Under the pieces are notes generated by a model. It worked only from the letters and a program-made list of their open reading frames with translations. It had not been told where the DNA came from and did no database searches. A stretch of 24,476 nt of DNA, taken from IMG/VR virus record IMGVR_UViG_3300032046_006289, positions 1 through 24,476 of that record; one strand, 5' to 3'. Positions 12,859 through 19,925 of this stretch are shown here, one piece after another. Source of the DNA: a virus. A program made the translations under genes and the position numbers. How positions within the stretch are numbered: the stretch's first letter is position 1; each line of letters begins with the position of its first letter.

Positions 12859-13762
12859 AAGTTAGGGTTAGGTTGGTAATGTCCACGATTGCCTTTGGCC
12901 TCTTGATGACGGGTACGACGGCTTCCCACACTTTGCCCTGATAATTCATTGTTGGCAGTTGGGCTAGGTAGTTTGTGGTGTCTGCTCCTACGAGCAACTC
13001 GAAGTTTCCTGGGCTAGTGTCGATGAGCGTGGCGTGAACTTGGGTGCCTGCGTGGTCATAGTAGAATGGGCTGACGATTATGTTTTCGACTCCGCCGATG
13101 AGGTCGCCGACCATCTGAAGGATCCAGTTGTCAGTCGTGCCGTATGGCACTTCAAACGTTGAGTATGCGGCTGGAGGCACAATCAGCTTGTAGGGTCCGT
13201 AGAACCCGTAGTTTCTGAGGGCTGTTTTGGCGTTTGCTATGTCGCTGAAGGCGTCAGTGTATGGCGCTGCTGCTTGAACCCAGTCGCCGCCTGCCTCCGT
13301 CTGTTTTCCAGTTGCGGTGCCTAAACCTTCGATGCCCATTGCGGGCCATCCAGTGTATTCGCCTGAAAAGATGAGTTTGTCCTCTTCCTCTGCGACTTGT
13401 ATGGCCGCGTTTTCTGCGTGTTGAGTGTTCAAGTCTTCGCCTGAGTCTCTCCGTTTGAGTACGTCTCGCCAGTGCAGAGTATAGTCTTTGCTGATGATGG
13501 GGATGTGCACGTGACCTTCAGTGAGATCTACTTGATCCATGCTTTGCTCTTCGCCTGTCATGCTGATAGTTGCTTGTCCCATGTCGTTTTCGGTGTAGTA
13601 CGTGTATTGAGTGAAGCCTGCGCTTGGCAACTGTCGTATCGGCATCACTGTTCTGCCCTGGAGGCGCGGACGAATCGTTTTGACTATGGCGCTTTCAATC
13701 AGGTTAGTCTCGTAGTCCGTGAGTGTGCCTGTTGCGAGTCCGACTCGTTTCATTGTGTTCAT
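12857..13762 (-). CDS. Major capsid protein, encapsulin-like HK97 fold, 301 aa
   Basis: The sequence pattern matches HK97-fold shell proteins of the encapsulin/Linocin_M18 type: a beta segment ending HVHIPIISKDYTLHWRDVL (about 84-102), then a long alpha-helix with AENAAIQVAEEEDKLIFSGE (about 116-135), then GIEGLG (143-148), then YGFYGPYKLIVPPAAY (about 185-200), a pattern like the encapsulin 'PY-L' segment, and a C-terminal beta part. About 300 aa is normal for both encapsulins and capsids. Its neighbours (portal, protease, scaffold candidate and decoration protein) show this is a viral capsid rather than a cargo nanocompartment. It is expected to assemble into the icosahedral head. Confidence 0.85.
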   Translation of the reverse strand: MNTMKRVGLATGTLTDYETNLIESAIVKTIRPRLQGRTVMPIRQLPSAGFTQYTYYTENDMGQATISMTGEEQSMDQVDLTEGHVHIPIISKDYTLHWRDVLKRRDSGEDLNTQHAENAAIQVAEEEDKLIFSGEYTGWPAMGIEGLGTATGKQTEAGGDWVQAAAPYTDAFSDIANAKTALRNYGFYGPYKLIVPPAAYSTFEVPYGTTDNWILQMVGDLIGGVENIIVSPFYYDHAGTQVHATLIDTSPGNFELLVGADTTNYLAQLPTMNYQGKVWEAVVPVIKRPKAIVDITNLTLT

Positions 13763-13774
13763 GGTTTACTCATC

Positions 13775-14218
13775 CTAAATTTCGAGTAGGACGAGAAGGT
13801 TCGCTTTTGTCATGGCGGCCACTGCTTGCAACGCGATGCCGACTTGTGCGCCCAATGCTATGCCTGCCGCTGTGCCAGCCATAACCATACCCGTGTTCGC
13901 TGGCATAAGGACAGTGCCAATCGTGATTGCGGTTCCGCCTGAATCTGCCGTCATCAACACTATGCATGGTCCGCTTAAGACTCGCGCTTGGTCTGCAGCG
14001 TCGTAACTGTAGGCTCTGAGGTTGCCAGGTTCAACGTCCAAGACGCCGAGGGCTCCTGCTGCTCCCGAAATCATTACTTTGATGTCCCATTCGTTCGTGT
14101 CAGTTGTGACTAGGCGTCCTGGGAAGCAACTGGTGGCCGTTTTGACTTCGTATTCCCGAACCAGCGGTTGTCCAGCGTAGAGGATGCCGTTTGCGGGTTG
14201 AATTAGTCCTTGTGGCAT
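13775..14218 (-). CDS. DUF2190-like capsid decoration protein, 147 aa
   Basis: The protein is Gly/Ala/Val-rich with strand-type repeats (GALGVLDVEPGN, CIVLMTADSGGTAITIG, AGIALGAQVGIALQAVAAM) and starts MPQGLIQPANGILYAGQPLV. This layout and the place just upstream of the capsid gene match DUF2190-type head decoration proteins, which stabilise the shell. ATG at 14216-14218 overlaps or abuts the stop of the scaffold candidate, and GGATGAG precedes the capsid ATG 12 nt after its end. There are no membrane or cysteine features that argue otherwise. Confidence 0.7.
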   Translation of the reverse strand: MPQGLIQPANGILYAGQPLVREYEVKTATSCFPGRLVTTDTNEWDIKVMISGAAGALGVLDVEPGNLRAYSYDAADQARVLSGPCIVLMTADSGGTAITIGTVLMPANTGMVMAGTAAGIALGAQVGIALQAVAAMTKANLLVLLEI

Positions 14219-14631
14219 TAGAAGTCACCTTGCATAGCGAGGATCTGTTCGCGCGTCTTGCCGTAGAGGTCGCCTACTGTGGTTCTGCCTGCTTGGCTGT
14301 CGTTTCCCGCGTGTATGGACTTGTACGTTGCCGCGTCTCCGCCCTTGGTTCTACTCAACGTCACGTCGATCTGCTGCAGCTGCTCAATCGTTAATGGTTC
14401 CAAGTCGGACGCTTTGTAGTCGGTTCGAGCCAAAATCTTCAGTTTCACGTCAGCCTTCAAGTCGTTCTCGATGACGCTTGCCAACTGCACGTTCTGCGCC
14501 TTCAAAGCCTTGTTCTCGTCTGTGAGTTGCACGTTTTCCTTCTGCAACCTGCCATTGTCCAACGTAAGCGAAGCTAACGCTACTTGCACGGTTGAATCTG
14601 TCGCCGTTTCCGTCTTTGGTTTTTCAATCAT
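14218..14631 (-). CDS. Coiled-coil protein, probable scaffold component, 137 aa
   Basis: I choose ATG 14629-14631 (MIEKPKTETATD) over a TTG 9 nt upstream because GAGGAG sits 10 nt before it. Residues about 20-55 form a clear coiled coil (LDNGRLQKENVQLTDENKAL and following). The C-terminal part is polar, with LYGKTREQILAMQGDF at the end. Between a DUF2213 protease and the decoration and capsid genes, a short coiled-coil protein is most simply a scaffold or capsid-assembly factor. It would be made before the shell matures and may be degraded by the protease (inference). Confidence 0.6.
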   Translation of the reverse strand: MIEKPKTETATDSTVQVALASLTLDNGRLQKENVQLTDENKALKAQNVQLASVIENDLKADVKLKILARTDYKASDLEPLTIEQLQQIDVTLSRTKGGDAATYKSIHAGNDSQAGRTTVGDLYGKTREQILAMQGDF

Positions 14632-14764
14632 AATTTTCAATCTCCTCGTTCAAATTGTTGCAGATTTCTTTAGCCACGCCTGCGTTGAGCGTGAACAACC
14701 CACTTGCTACGCCTAGCTTGTTGCCCACTAGGGAAAGCACTCTCCCAGCCCTCTTCGGGGTCAC
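14624..14764 (-). CDS. Small hypothetical protein, 46 aa, GTG start
   Basis: GTG at 14762-14764 begins 7 nt after the protease stop, and the TGA at 14624-14626 overlaps the next gene's ATG by 8 nt, filling a 130-bp gap that otherwise lacks a gene. The peptide is basic and apolar at the N-terminus (VTPKRAGRVLSLVGNKLG) and acidic at the C-terminus (NNLNEEIENYD), suggesting one amphipathic helix. I do not recognise it. Its position fits a short scaffold-type peptide. Confidence 0.45.
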   Translation of the reverse strand: MTPKRAGRVLSLVGNKLGVASGLFTLNAGVAKEICNNLNEEIENYD

Positions 14765-14770
14765 AAGTGA

Positions 14771-15802
14771 CTATAACGGGTGTCTGCGGTCTTGCCTGCG
14801 CTCTTCAATCACGCGTTGTTCCCGCATGGCCAGCAGTCCCTTGCTGCGGTCAATCAACTGTTCAGCCGTCAAGTTTTCAGGCGGCGGAGTTTCTAGTGTT
14901 TTGGCAGGTTCTTCAGGCGGCGTAACTGCCTCTGGCGGCTTGGCAGCTGGCGGCGGCACAACTGTTTCTGGCGCCTTCATTGATGGCGGAACCGCAGGTA
15001 TCAACGCGATCAACTCTTTCTTTCCTGCCACATACGCGTCCCAATAGTCCTTCGCCTGCTGCTCAGTGTAACCTTGAGCTTTACGGTCTTTCAGGAAGTC
15101 TTCCCATTCAGTCGGTTTTGCTGTGCTCAATCCTTTTTCACCTCCCATAACTTGTTGAGCCCCTTCAATACTGCGTTTAATCGTGGCGCAGTAACCTTCA
15201 GGATCGGCCTTGTCCTGGTTTTTGGCTACGCAATCGGCGAAGTCCGCGTATTCTCCGAAAGGATCAAGTGCGATTCGCTTCATCATTGTGTCTACTCCTA
15301 TGCCGCAGTCTGGAAAGCTGCATCTGCCCTTCAGGACGCCTGCCGCTACGTGGTCGATGACGATGTCGCGCATAACATAGTCGTAGTTGCTGCCGTTCCA
15401 AGTGCCCGGAGTCAAGTCAGGCTGATAATAGAAGCCTATGCTCACGTCTTTCAACTTGCCGTTGCGAACGTTATCGAGAAAGTCTGCGGGGCACGTGCTC
15501 TTGTCAAAGTTTAGAACTGCTCTGATTCTGTCACGGTCAAAAAACGGTTTCTCAACGACGCCGTGCATCTGTTTCTGGCTCATTACCACGAGGCTGTCAG
15601 GATGGTCTAGGATGGTGATTTTGGCGTTTCTGGCTGTGTGCGTGGCTTTAAGCAGTTCCATTCTGCTTTTGAATGCTCTTCCGTCAGGGTATTGGTAGAC
15701 GCCTTCTCTTGTTATGACGGCGTTGACTTTTAGGCAGCACCTACTATCCTCAATCACTTGCAAAGAGTCTACTTGCATTTGGTCGTATCCAATCTTCGTC
15801 AT
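14771..15802 (-). CDS. DUF2213-type prohead serine protease with C-terminal scaffold region, 343 aa
   Basis: Residues 1-175 carry the DUF2213 pattern: KITILDHPDS with H67, LKDVSIGFYY with candidate nucleophile S121, and HVAAGVLKGRCSFPDCGIG (151-169). A conserved segment FADCVAKNQDKADPEGYC (188-205) follows. Residues about 255-343 are Pro/Glu/Lys/Ala-rich and low complexity, like the scaffold tails that such proteases release from the prohead. The ATG overlaps the TGA of the methyltransferase upstream as ATGA. It cleaves head proteins during maturation (family knowledge). The exact catalytic set is inferred from pattern, not tested. Confidence 0.8.
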   Translation of the reverse strand: MTKIGYDQMQVDSLQVIEDSRCCLKVNAVITREGVYQYPDGRAFKSRMELLKATHTARNAKITILDHPDSLVVMSQKQMHGVVEKPFFDRDRIRAVLNFDKSTCPADFLDNVRNGKLKDVSIGFYYQPDLTPGTWNGSNYDYVMRDIVIDHVAAGVLKGRCSFPDCGIGVDTMMKRIALDPFGEYADFADCVAKNQDKADPEGYCATIKRSIEGAQQVMGGEKGLSTAKPTEWEDFLKDRKAQGYTEQQAKDYWDAYVAGKKELIALIPAVPPSMKAPETVVPPPAAKPPEAVTPPEEPAKTLETPPPENLTAEQLIDRSKGLLAMREQRVIEERRQDRRHPL

Positions 15803-16269
15803 GATTCAGTCACCTTGAAAAGTTTCAGGACAATATCAAAACTATGAGCATGGCATTCCTTTGTAGTTGTGTAAATGCAACAGTCAACCTGATAATCCGC
15901 TGAATAGAGTTGTTTCAGTTTTCGTTTCAGTCGCCCCTTTGTGTAAAGATGAAAACACGGGTAGGTGGAACCACATCTATGTTTTCTCCATAAGTGGTAG
16001 TACAACCAAGCCTTGTAGCCTGCCACGATGATTGTAGCTCTGCCACCGACTCTCAGTAGCCTAAAGACTTCCTTGAAGGCGACAACATCGTCTGAAATGT
16101 GTTGAATGACTCTTCTAGAGTAGATTTCGTCAACCGTGCCATATGGAAAGAGGTTATGCGTATCTTGCAAGGAGCACACGTAATCAGTTTGCGGGGTAGG
16201 TCTAACGTCTAAACCTATGAAGCCTTGCTGTTTCCTATATCCGCATCCAACGTCTAGTTTGATTGTCAC
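15799..16269 (-). CDS. Class I SAM-dependent methyltransferase, 156 aa
   Basis: The SAM-binding motif I is LDVGCG at residues 5-10, followed by GFIGLDV with acidic D21 for the ribose. RRVIQHISD (52-60) and LLRVGGRATI (71-80) are the post-motif segments of the Methyltransf_11 group. It starts with GTG at 16267-16269, 1 nt after the TAA of the glycosyltransferase, and ends in an ATGA overlap with the protease. It is shorter than free-standing relatives and starts almost at motif I, so it lacks the usual N-terminal cap. The substrate is unknown. With the glycosyltransferase beside it, a sugar or glycan is the best guess. Confidence 0.8.
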   Translation of the reverse strand: MTIKLDVGCGYRKQQGFIGLDVRPTPQTDYVCSLQDTHNLFPYGTVDEIYSRRVIQHISDDVVAFKEVFRLLRVGGRATIIVAGYKAWLYYHLWRKHRCGSTYPCFHLYTKGRLKRKLKQLYSADYQVDCCIYTTTKECHAHSFDIVLKLFKVTES

Positions 16270-16270
16270 C

Positions 16271-17023
16271 TTAAGTTTTGAGTGAAGCCCTTACACTGCA
16301 ATATTCTCTCAGATAGTTCAAGTCTAGCCACTTCAAAGTGTAAAACAAGGCTCTTGGAATGGGCACGTTCTGTTGCACGGCAATTTGCGCCCGCAACTTT
16401 AATGATCTAGGATTGCAGGGTCTTAGATGAAGGCTCGTGCTCCATGAAAAGTACCTGTAACGCAATCCCACCGCGATACACGTTTTGAGGAAAGCGGAGT
16501 CTTCTGCGTCACAATCGACGTGTTGAATATTGTCGTATATGGTCTTTCTGAAACCATAAATGCCTGTCAACATGCTCCTGTGGGCAATTCTGTTTTTCAG
16601 TCTTTCATAATTATATATTACTGTTTCCTTCGTTTTAGCCTTCAGTTTTTCCCATGAAGACCCGAAAAGCGAGTAGTCGTTGCACTTGAAACTGCAAAGA
16701 TCAATACCACTCCAGTCAACCGTGAAGATTCTTGGGTCAACGTAGATGTCGCTTCCGATGCTGTACGCAACGTCTCCCGTTGCCTCTTTGAAGCCGATGG
16801 CGAAAGGTTCGGCGGTAGGCGAGAGCCACTGTTTCTTTTTCAGTTCAATGACCTTCACCTTAAAAGGAAAATTCGTTTCTTCAATGATGTTTAGGCTTCG
16901 GTCTGAACACCTGTCCAACACGAAAATGGCTTCGTACAGTGGAGAATCACGTAGAGCCATGATGCAGTATGGGAGGTATTGCTCCTCGTTATGAACGGCC
17001 ACAACCGCAGACGCTCTGATCAT
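16271..17023 (-). CDS. Family 2 glycosyltransferase, 250 aa
   Basis: I start it at ATG 17021-17023 because it overlaps the upstream TGA as ATGA. The GT-A signature is clear: VVAVHNEEQYLPYC (about 7-20) for nucleotide-sugar binding, VLDRCSDRS (35-43), and SIGSDIYVDPRIF (88-100) with D92 and D96 as candidate metal-binding residues. CDAEDSAFL further on could supply the catalytic acid region. No membrane segment is obvious. It probably adds a sugar to a virion or host surface component. Its place inside the head operon, flanked by methyltransferases, argues for modification of a virion protein or glycan. Confidence 0.85.
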   Translation of the reverse strand: MIRASAVVAVHNEEQYLPYCIMALRDSPLYEAIFVLDRCSDRSLNIIEETNFPFKVKVIELKKKQWLSPTAEPFAIGFKEATGDVAYSIGSDIYVDPRIFTVDWSGIDLCSFKCNDYSLFGSSWEKLKAKTKETVIYNYERLKNRIAHRSMLTGIYGFRKTIYDNIQHVDCDAEDSAFLKTCIAVGLRYRYFSWSTSLHLRPCNPRSLKLRAQIAVQQNVPIPRALFYTLKWLDLNYLREYCSVRASLKT

Positions 17024-17256
17024 GTAAGATGCGTTCTCAAATATTGGTTTGCATCTTCTAAGACTCTGCATACTGCCGAGATGATTTCTGCAGGCACCTT
17101 AACAGGTTCGTGCAGGTCTTTCATGAACTTTGTGTGTCTTACCGTCACAGTCGGATTGCCTACACTAAATTCTGCCCAAACATGTTCAATCCCGTCATTG
17201 TCCAGGCTTACGCTACTTCTCAGTTTTGGATTTTTTTCCGTTTCACCTTGACCCAT
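17020..17256 (-). CDS. Hypothetical protein in the glycosylation cassette, 78 aa
   Basis: ATG at 17254-17256 lies 1 nt after the methyltransferase TAG and has AAGGGGGA upstream. It ends in an ATGA overlap with the glycosyltransferase, so it is coupled on both sides. The protein has a polar N-terminus, a strand region (HVWAEFSVGNPTVTVRHTKF) and a C-terminal helix (EIISAVCRVLEDANQYL). I do not recognise the family. Its function is likely linked to the cassette, but there is no motif to say how. Confidence 0.65.
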   Translation of the reverse strand: MGQGETEKNPKLRSSVSLDNDGIEHVWAEFSVGNPTVTVRHTKFMKDLHEPVKVPAEIISAVCRVLEDANQYLRTHLT

Positions 17257-17257
17257 T

Positions 17258-17908
17258 CTATCCCCCTTTTACGATCCACCAGTCAGGATATGAAATGTGC
17301 AAATGCTGTTTCCCATACTGCGAGGCAAACTCGTTTACGGCTTTGATGACGCCCTTGAAATAGTATGGCACGTAGTCGTGGCCGCCTATCACGCCGTTGG
17401 GCTTTACCAGTGGAAAGTAGTGGTTGATGTCGCTTTTGACGTTCTCGTAACTGTGGTTTCCGTCGATATACACGAAATCCAGCAAGCCGTCAATGTCTGC
17501 CACTGCGTCATCAGAGGTTTTCCTTATGAACGTGGCCTGCGGGAACAGTTCAAGCCTCTCTTTTGCCGTGGCTAAACAATCGCTGAACCTTGAACTTTCT
17601 TTGCCATCCTCAACGTATGGCGTGTAAGGGTCTATCAGAAAGATTTGTTTGATGGGCAGTTCCTGAAGCATGTTGAGGGCGTTCCATCCTTGGGCCACGC
17701 CGATCTCTGCACATATAAGAGCGGGTTTGCCCCTGAAATGGTCTTTATTGAACACTGTCATGGGTCTGGGAATGGTGCCAACGTCCTGAAGCATTTCTGC
17801 AAAGCAGACGTGCTCGGCATATACGCCGCTGGCTATCGTCTTGACTATTTTGTGGCGTAACTTTAGGGTTTTTTGGGCAATAAACTCTTTCATACCTAAC
17901 ACTTCCAT
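17258..17908 (-). CDS. Class I SAM-dependent methyltransferase (Methyltransf_24-like), 216 aa
   Basis: AEIGVAQGWNA (68-78) is the SAM-binding loop, LIDPYTPY has D93, LLDFVYIDGNHSYENVKSD (142-160) is the metal/active-site signature of the Methyltransf_24 / CmcI-like group, and GVIGGHDY (172-179) follows. These enzymes often O-methylate sugars or hydroxyls and use a divalent metal. ATG 17908 is 13 nt inside the MuF-like gene; a second ATG at 17893 is also possible. It is the first gene of the four-gene modification cassette inserted between the MuF and protease genes. Confidence 0.85.
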   Translation of the reverse strand: MEVLGMKEFIAQKTLKLRHKIVKTIASGVYAEHVCFAEMLQDVGTIPRPMTVFNKDHFRGKPALICAEIGVAQGWNALNMLQELPIKQIFLIDPYTPYVEDGKESSRFSDCLATAKERLELFPQATFIRKTSDDAVADIDGLLDFVYIDGNHSYENVKSDINHYFPLVKPNGVIGGHDYVPYYFKGVIKAVNEFASQYGKQHLHISYPDWWIVKGG

Positions 17909-18330
17909 GGGTCGCGCAGAAACCTCAACGCGAAGTTAAGCTGTTCAGGCGTCATCCGTTCCAGCTCGGGCTTTGACGGGTTCCAGAACCGCCGCGTTTC
18001 TAGGCCCAGCGGATGCGTGTGGATCTCTTCCATTCTGCCTGCCCAACGCAAAACGCATCGGCAGTTCGGGTGAACCATTGCCCTTACCGCGTTCACTGCC
18101 ATGTGAGTGTGGTAGGGAAATATCCATGGAACCCAGTCACCCCGATAATCCGAAAGGTCCAGCAGCAGGCACAGTTCACACGTTTTAGGCGAAGAGGTTC
18201 TAGCGTCAAACACCCACCAATCAAACGCTGAATGATGGTAGCCTTCGTGGTCAGCGGCCTTGAGGACTTGCAATAGGCTGACGAGTTTTTGGGACTTCCT
18301 TGATGAGATAATCGTTTCCGCCTCCCACAC
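17896..18330 (-). CDS. MuF-like minor head protein, about 144 aa
   Basis: The motif CELC (C51, C54), an HTH pair near 74-76 and HPNCRCVL (H87, C90, C92) is typical of the Mu F / SPP1 gp7 minor head protein family, normally found just after the portal gene, as here. The protein is short and consists of little more than that domain. The start is GTG at 18328-18330, giving an 80-nt overlap with the portal gene. TTG at 18271-18273 would give a shorter product. The role in other phages is a few copies per head, aiding DNA ejection or assembly. Confidence 0.75.
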   Translation of the reverse strand: MWEAETIISSRKSQKLVSLLQVLKAADHEGYHHSAFDWWVFDARTSSPKTCELCLLLDLSDYRGDWVPWIFPYHTHMAVNAVRAMVHPNCRCVLRWAGRMEEIHTHPLGLETRRFWNPSKPELERMTPEQLNFALRFLRDPWKC

Positions 18331-19570
18331 CGCCTGCTTTGCTCAGCAATTCGTTTCCGCCCTGCTCTTCACTCAGGTCTTTCAGGTCTGGGTCTTGAAG
18401 CTTGCGAATCTCATTGCGTAACATCCAGTTTCCTTTTATTTCCAATGTTTGAGCCTTGACGTATTCGATGTTGGCTTTCTTTTCTTCGTCAAGCTCGAAG
18501 CCGCCCAGCCAATCAAACTTAAAGTCCGCTTCTCCGCCAAGAACAATGTTGATTAGTTCTCTGATTCCGCTTTCGTAGTAGCTCTGCTCGTCACTTACAA
18601 GCCCATAGTATTCCTGCTGGTTCACTTCTGAGCCTGTAAGGGCCCCTGCCTGAACCCCGCGAAGAATAGCAAGCGGTATGCCTGAGCCGGCGCTGATGTT
18701 TTCCATGATGGGCAAATAGTAGTTCATCGGATTCAATGCTACGCTTGCGACTCCCTTGAACTCTATTGTTTGCATTTCGTTGTGCGCGAAGAACGTGCGT
18801 GCAGACAGGTTGGAGAAGTTGCCGTCCTGAACCCAAGCGTCAATATCAGCCTTTTCCGCGCCCGTGAATGTCAAGTCTGGAAATCCGTGGCCAGTTCGGT
18901 ACATGGTTTGGCCCATGCCCCACCTGATGTTCCGCAACGTGACTAGGTCGTCCCACACTGGGTCCAAGTGGCTCAAGCCTCTCCAGTCGTGCTCCAGCAG
19001 GTTCGAAGCAAAATGGATGACTCTTGAATAGTGAATCTTGAGGTAGGTTGCGATGCCAGCCCGCTTAACATGGTAGTATTTGGGCAAGCCGTAGCGCGGG
19101 TCTTCACGGTCTTTCACTTGGTCGACGCGGGCGACCTGCACGGGACTGTAAGCCTTCACCTCGCGAAGCCCCTGAGGATCTGTTGTGGGTTCGGCTAGAG
19201 ACTCAGTTGCGTCTTCGTAGCCTAACGCTAGGATTGCCCAGCCGTAACACCTGTCAAATATGGCCATGCGCGTAAGTTCCCGTTTCGCCTTGACCCGCGT
19301 GAGTTCCTGCTGGACCTGCTTGTCAAACGCTTCATCCTGTTTTTGGCTTTCCCGTCCGACTTTGAACCAGTTGTCAAAAATGTCGTGGGCCACAGTGAAC
19401 ACGATTCTGTGCGCTACGGGTTCGCGGGTAACTGCGAATGTGCGGTCGTCGTCTAGGATTGTGGCGCCGAACTCGCCGCCGCCGCCTGTTCCGCCGAAGG
19501 GGATGGTTATGGCTCTGCCTCTGGGTACGGCAGAAGCAAGTCCGATGCGTTTAAACCCTGTTTCACTCAT
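18251..19570 (-). CDS. Portal protein, DUF1073-like, 439 aa
   Basis: The gene follows TerL and a small zinc-ribbon gene and has the length and layout of a portal: an N-terminal region, a segment AIFDRCYGWAILALGYEDAT (about 110-128), IHYSRVIHFASNLL, a long helical stem with ENISAGSGIPLAILRGVQAG (about 300-320), SEVNQQEYYGLVSDEQSYYE and a polar, acidic C-terminus. These match DUF1073-type portals. Twelve copies would form the DNA gate at one capsid vertex. ATG at 19568-19570 overlaps the end of the zinc-ribbon gene by 8 nt. Its own 3' end overlaps the MuF-like gene by 80 nt. Confidence 0.85.
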   Translation of the reverse strand: MSETGFKRIGLASAVPRGRAITIPFGGTGGGGEFGATILDDDRTFAVTREPVAHRIVFTVAHDIFDNWFKVGRESQKQDEAFDKQVQQELTRVKAKRELTRMAIFDRCYGWAILALGYEDATESLAEPTTDPQGLREVKAYSPVQVARVDQVKDREDPRYGLPKYYHVKRAGIATYLKIHYSRVIHFASNLLEHDWRGLSHLDPVWDDLVTLRNIRWGMGQTMYRTGHGFPDLTFTGAEKADIDAWVQDGNFSNLSARTFFAHNEMQTIEFKGVASVALNPMNYYLPIMENISAGSGIPLAILRGVQAGALTGSEVNQQEYYGLVSDEQSYYESGIRELINIVLGGEADFKFDWLGGFELDEEKKANIEYVKAQTLEIKGNWMLRNEIRKLQDPDLKDLSEEQGGNELLSKAGGVGGGNDYLIKEVPKTRQPIASPQGR

Positions 19571-19859
19571 CTTTGGCTTTTCCTTTGCTGTTTATTCGTC
19601 TAAAATTGAATCCAGTTGAGTTGACGACTCCATTGAAATTGCAGTTGTCACAGATGACAGTTGCATCCCAGCCTTTCGGGCCGCGTATGAAGTCTGCAAG
19701 TTTCAAACCGTTTTGTCCGCACGCCGTGCACGGCTGATGACTAATTAGTTCCTTGAAGCGTTTGGCCTCCGCAAGCGTACCCAACAATGTCAGTTCGTGG
19801 TTTCTGCGTTTCCAACGCGTGAACCAACCGAATATGGAGTCTTCTTTTTTGTCACTCAT
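19563..19859 (-). CDS. Zinc-ribbon protein between terminase and portal genes, 98 aa
   Basis: Cysteine pairs at C44/C47 (PCTACG) and C70/C73 (ICDNCN) form one zinc ribbon. The N-terminus is basic and aromatic (FGWFTRWKRRNHEL), and the C-terminus is basic and polar. No enzymatic motif is present. It overlaps the portal ATG by 8 nt, so it belongs to the packaging and head operon. A DNA- or protein-binding role in packaging is possible, but only context supports it. Confidence 0.65.
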   Translation of the reverse strand: MSDKKEDSIFGWFTRWKRRNHELTLLGTLAEAKRFKELISHQPCTACGQNGLKLADFIRGPKGWDATVICDNCNFNGVVNSTGFNFRRINSKGKAKDE

Positions 19860-19908
19860 TTCGCATCATGTCTTAAGTCTTAACACTTAGCTCCGAGCTC
19901 CAAGCTAT

Positions 19909-19925
19909 GTCGCAAGATATGCGAC
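19909..19925 (-). other. Stem-loop directly after the large terminase gene
   Basis: GTCGCA and TGCGAC pair over 6 bp around a 5-nt loop, and the structure ends right at the TerL stop codon (19926-19928). No T-rich tract follows it, so it looks less like an intrinsic terminator and more like an RNA stability or processing element. The 66-bp spacer 19860-19925 holds nothing else clear. Confidence 0.45.

Noticed and set aside
12857-13762. Host encapsulin nanocompartment rather than a virus capsid
   Set aside because: No cargo gene or targeting peptide is visible, and portal, protease and terminase genes are in the same operon.
14655-15514. Plus-strand open frames opposite the protease gene
   Set aside because: The Ala/Gly/Ser-rich product mirrors the Pro/Glu-rich tail of the protease; no start site or family pattern is seen.
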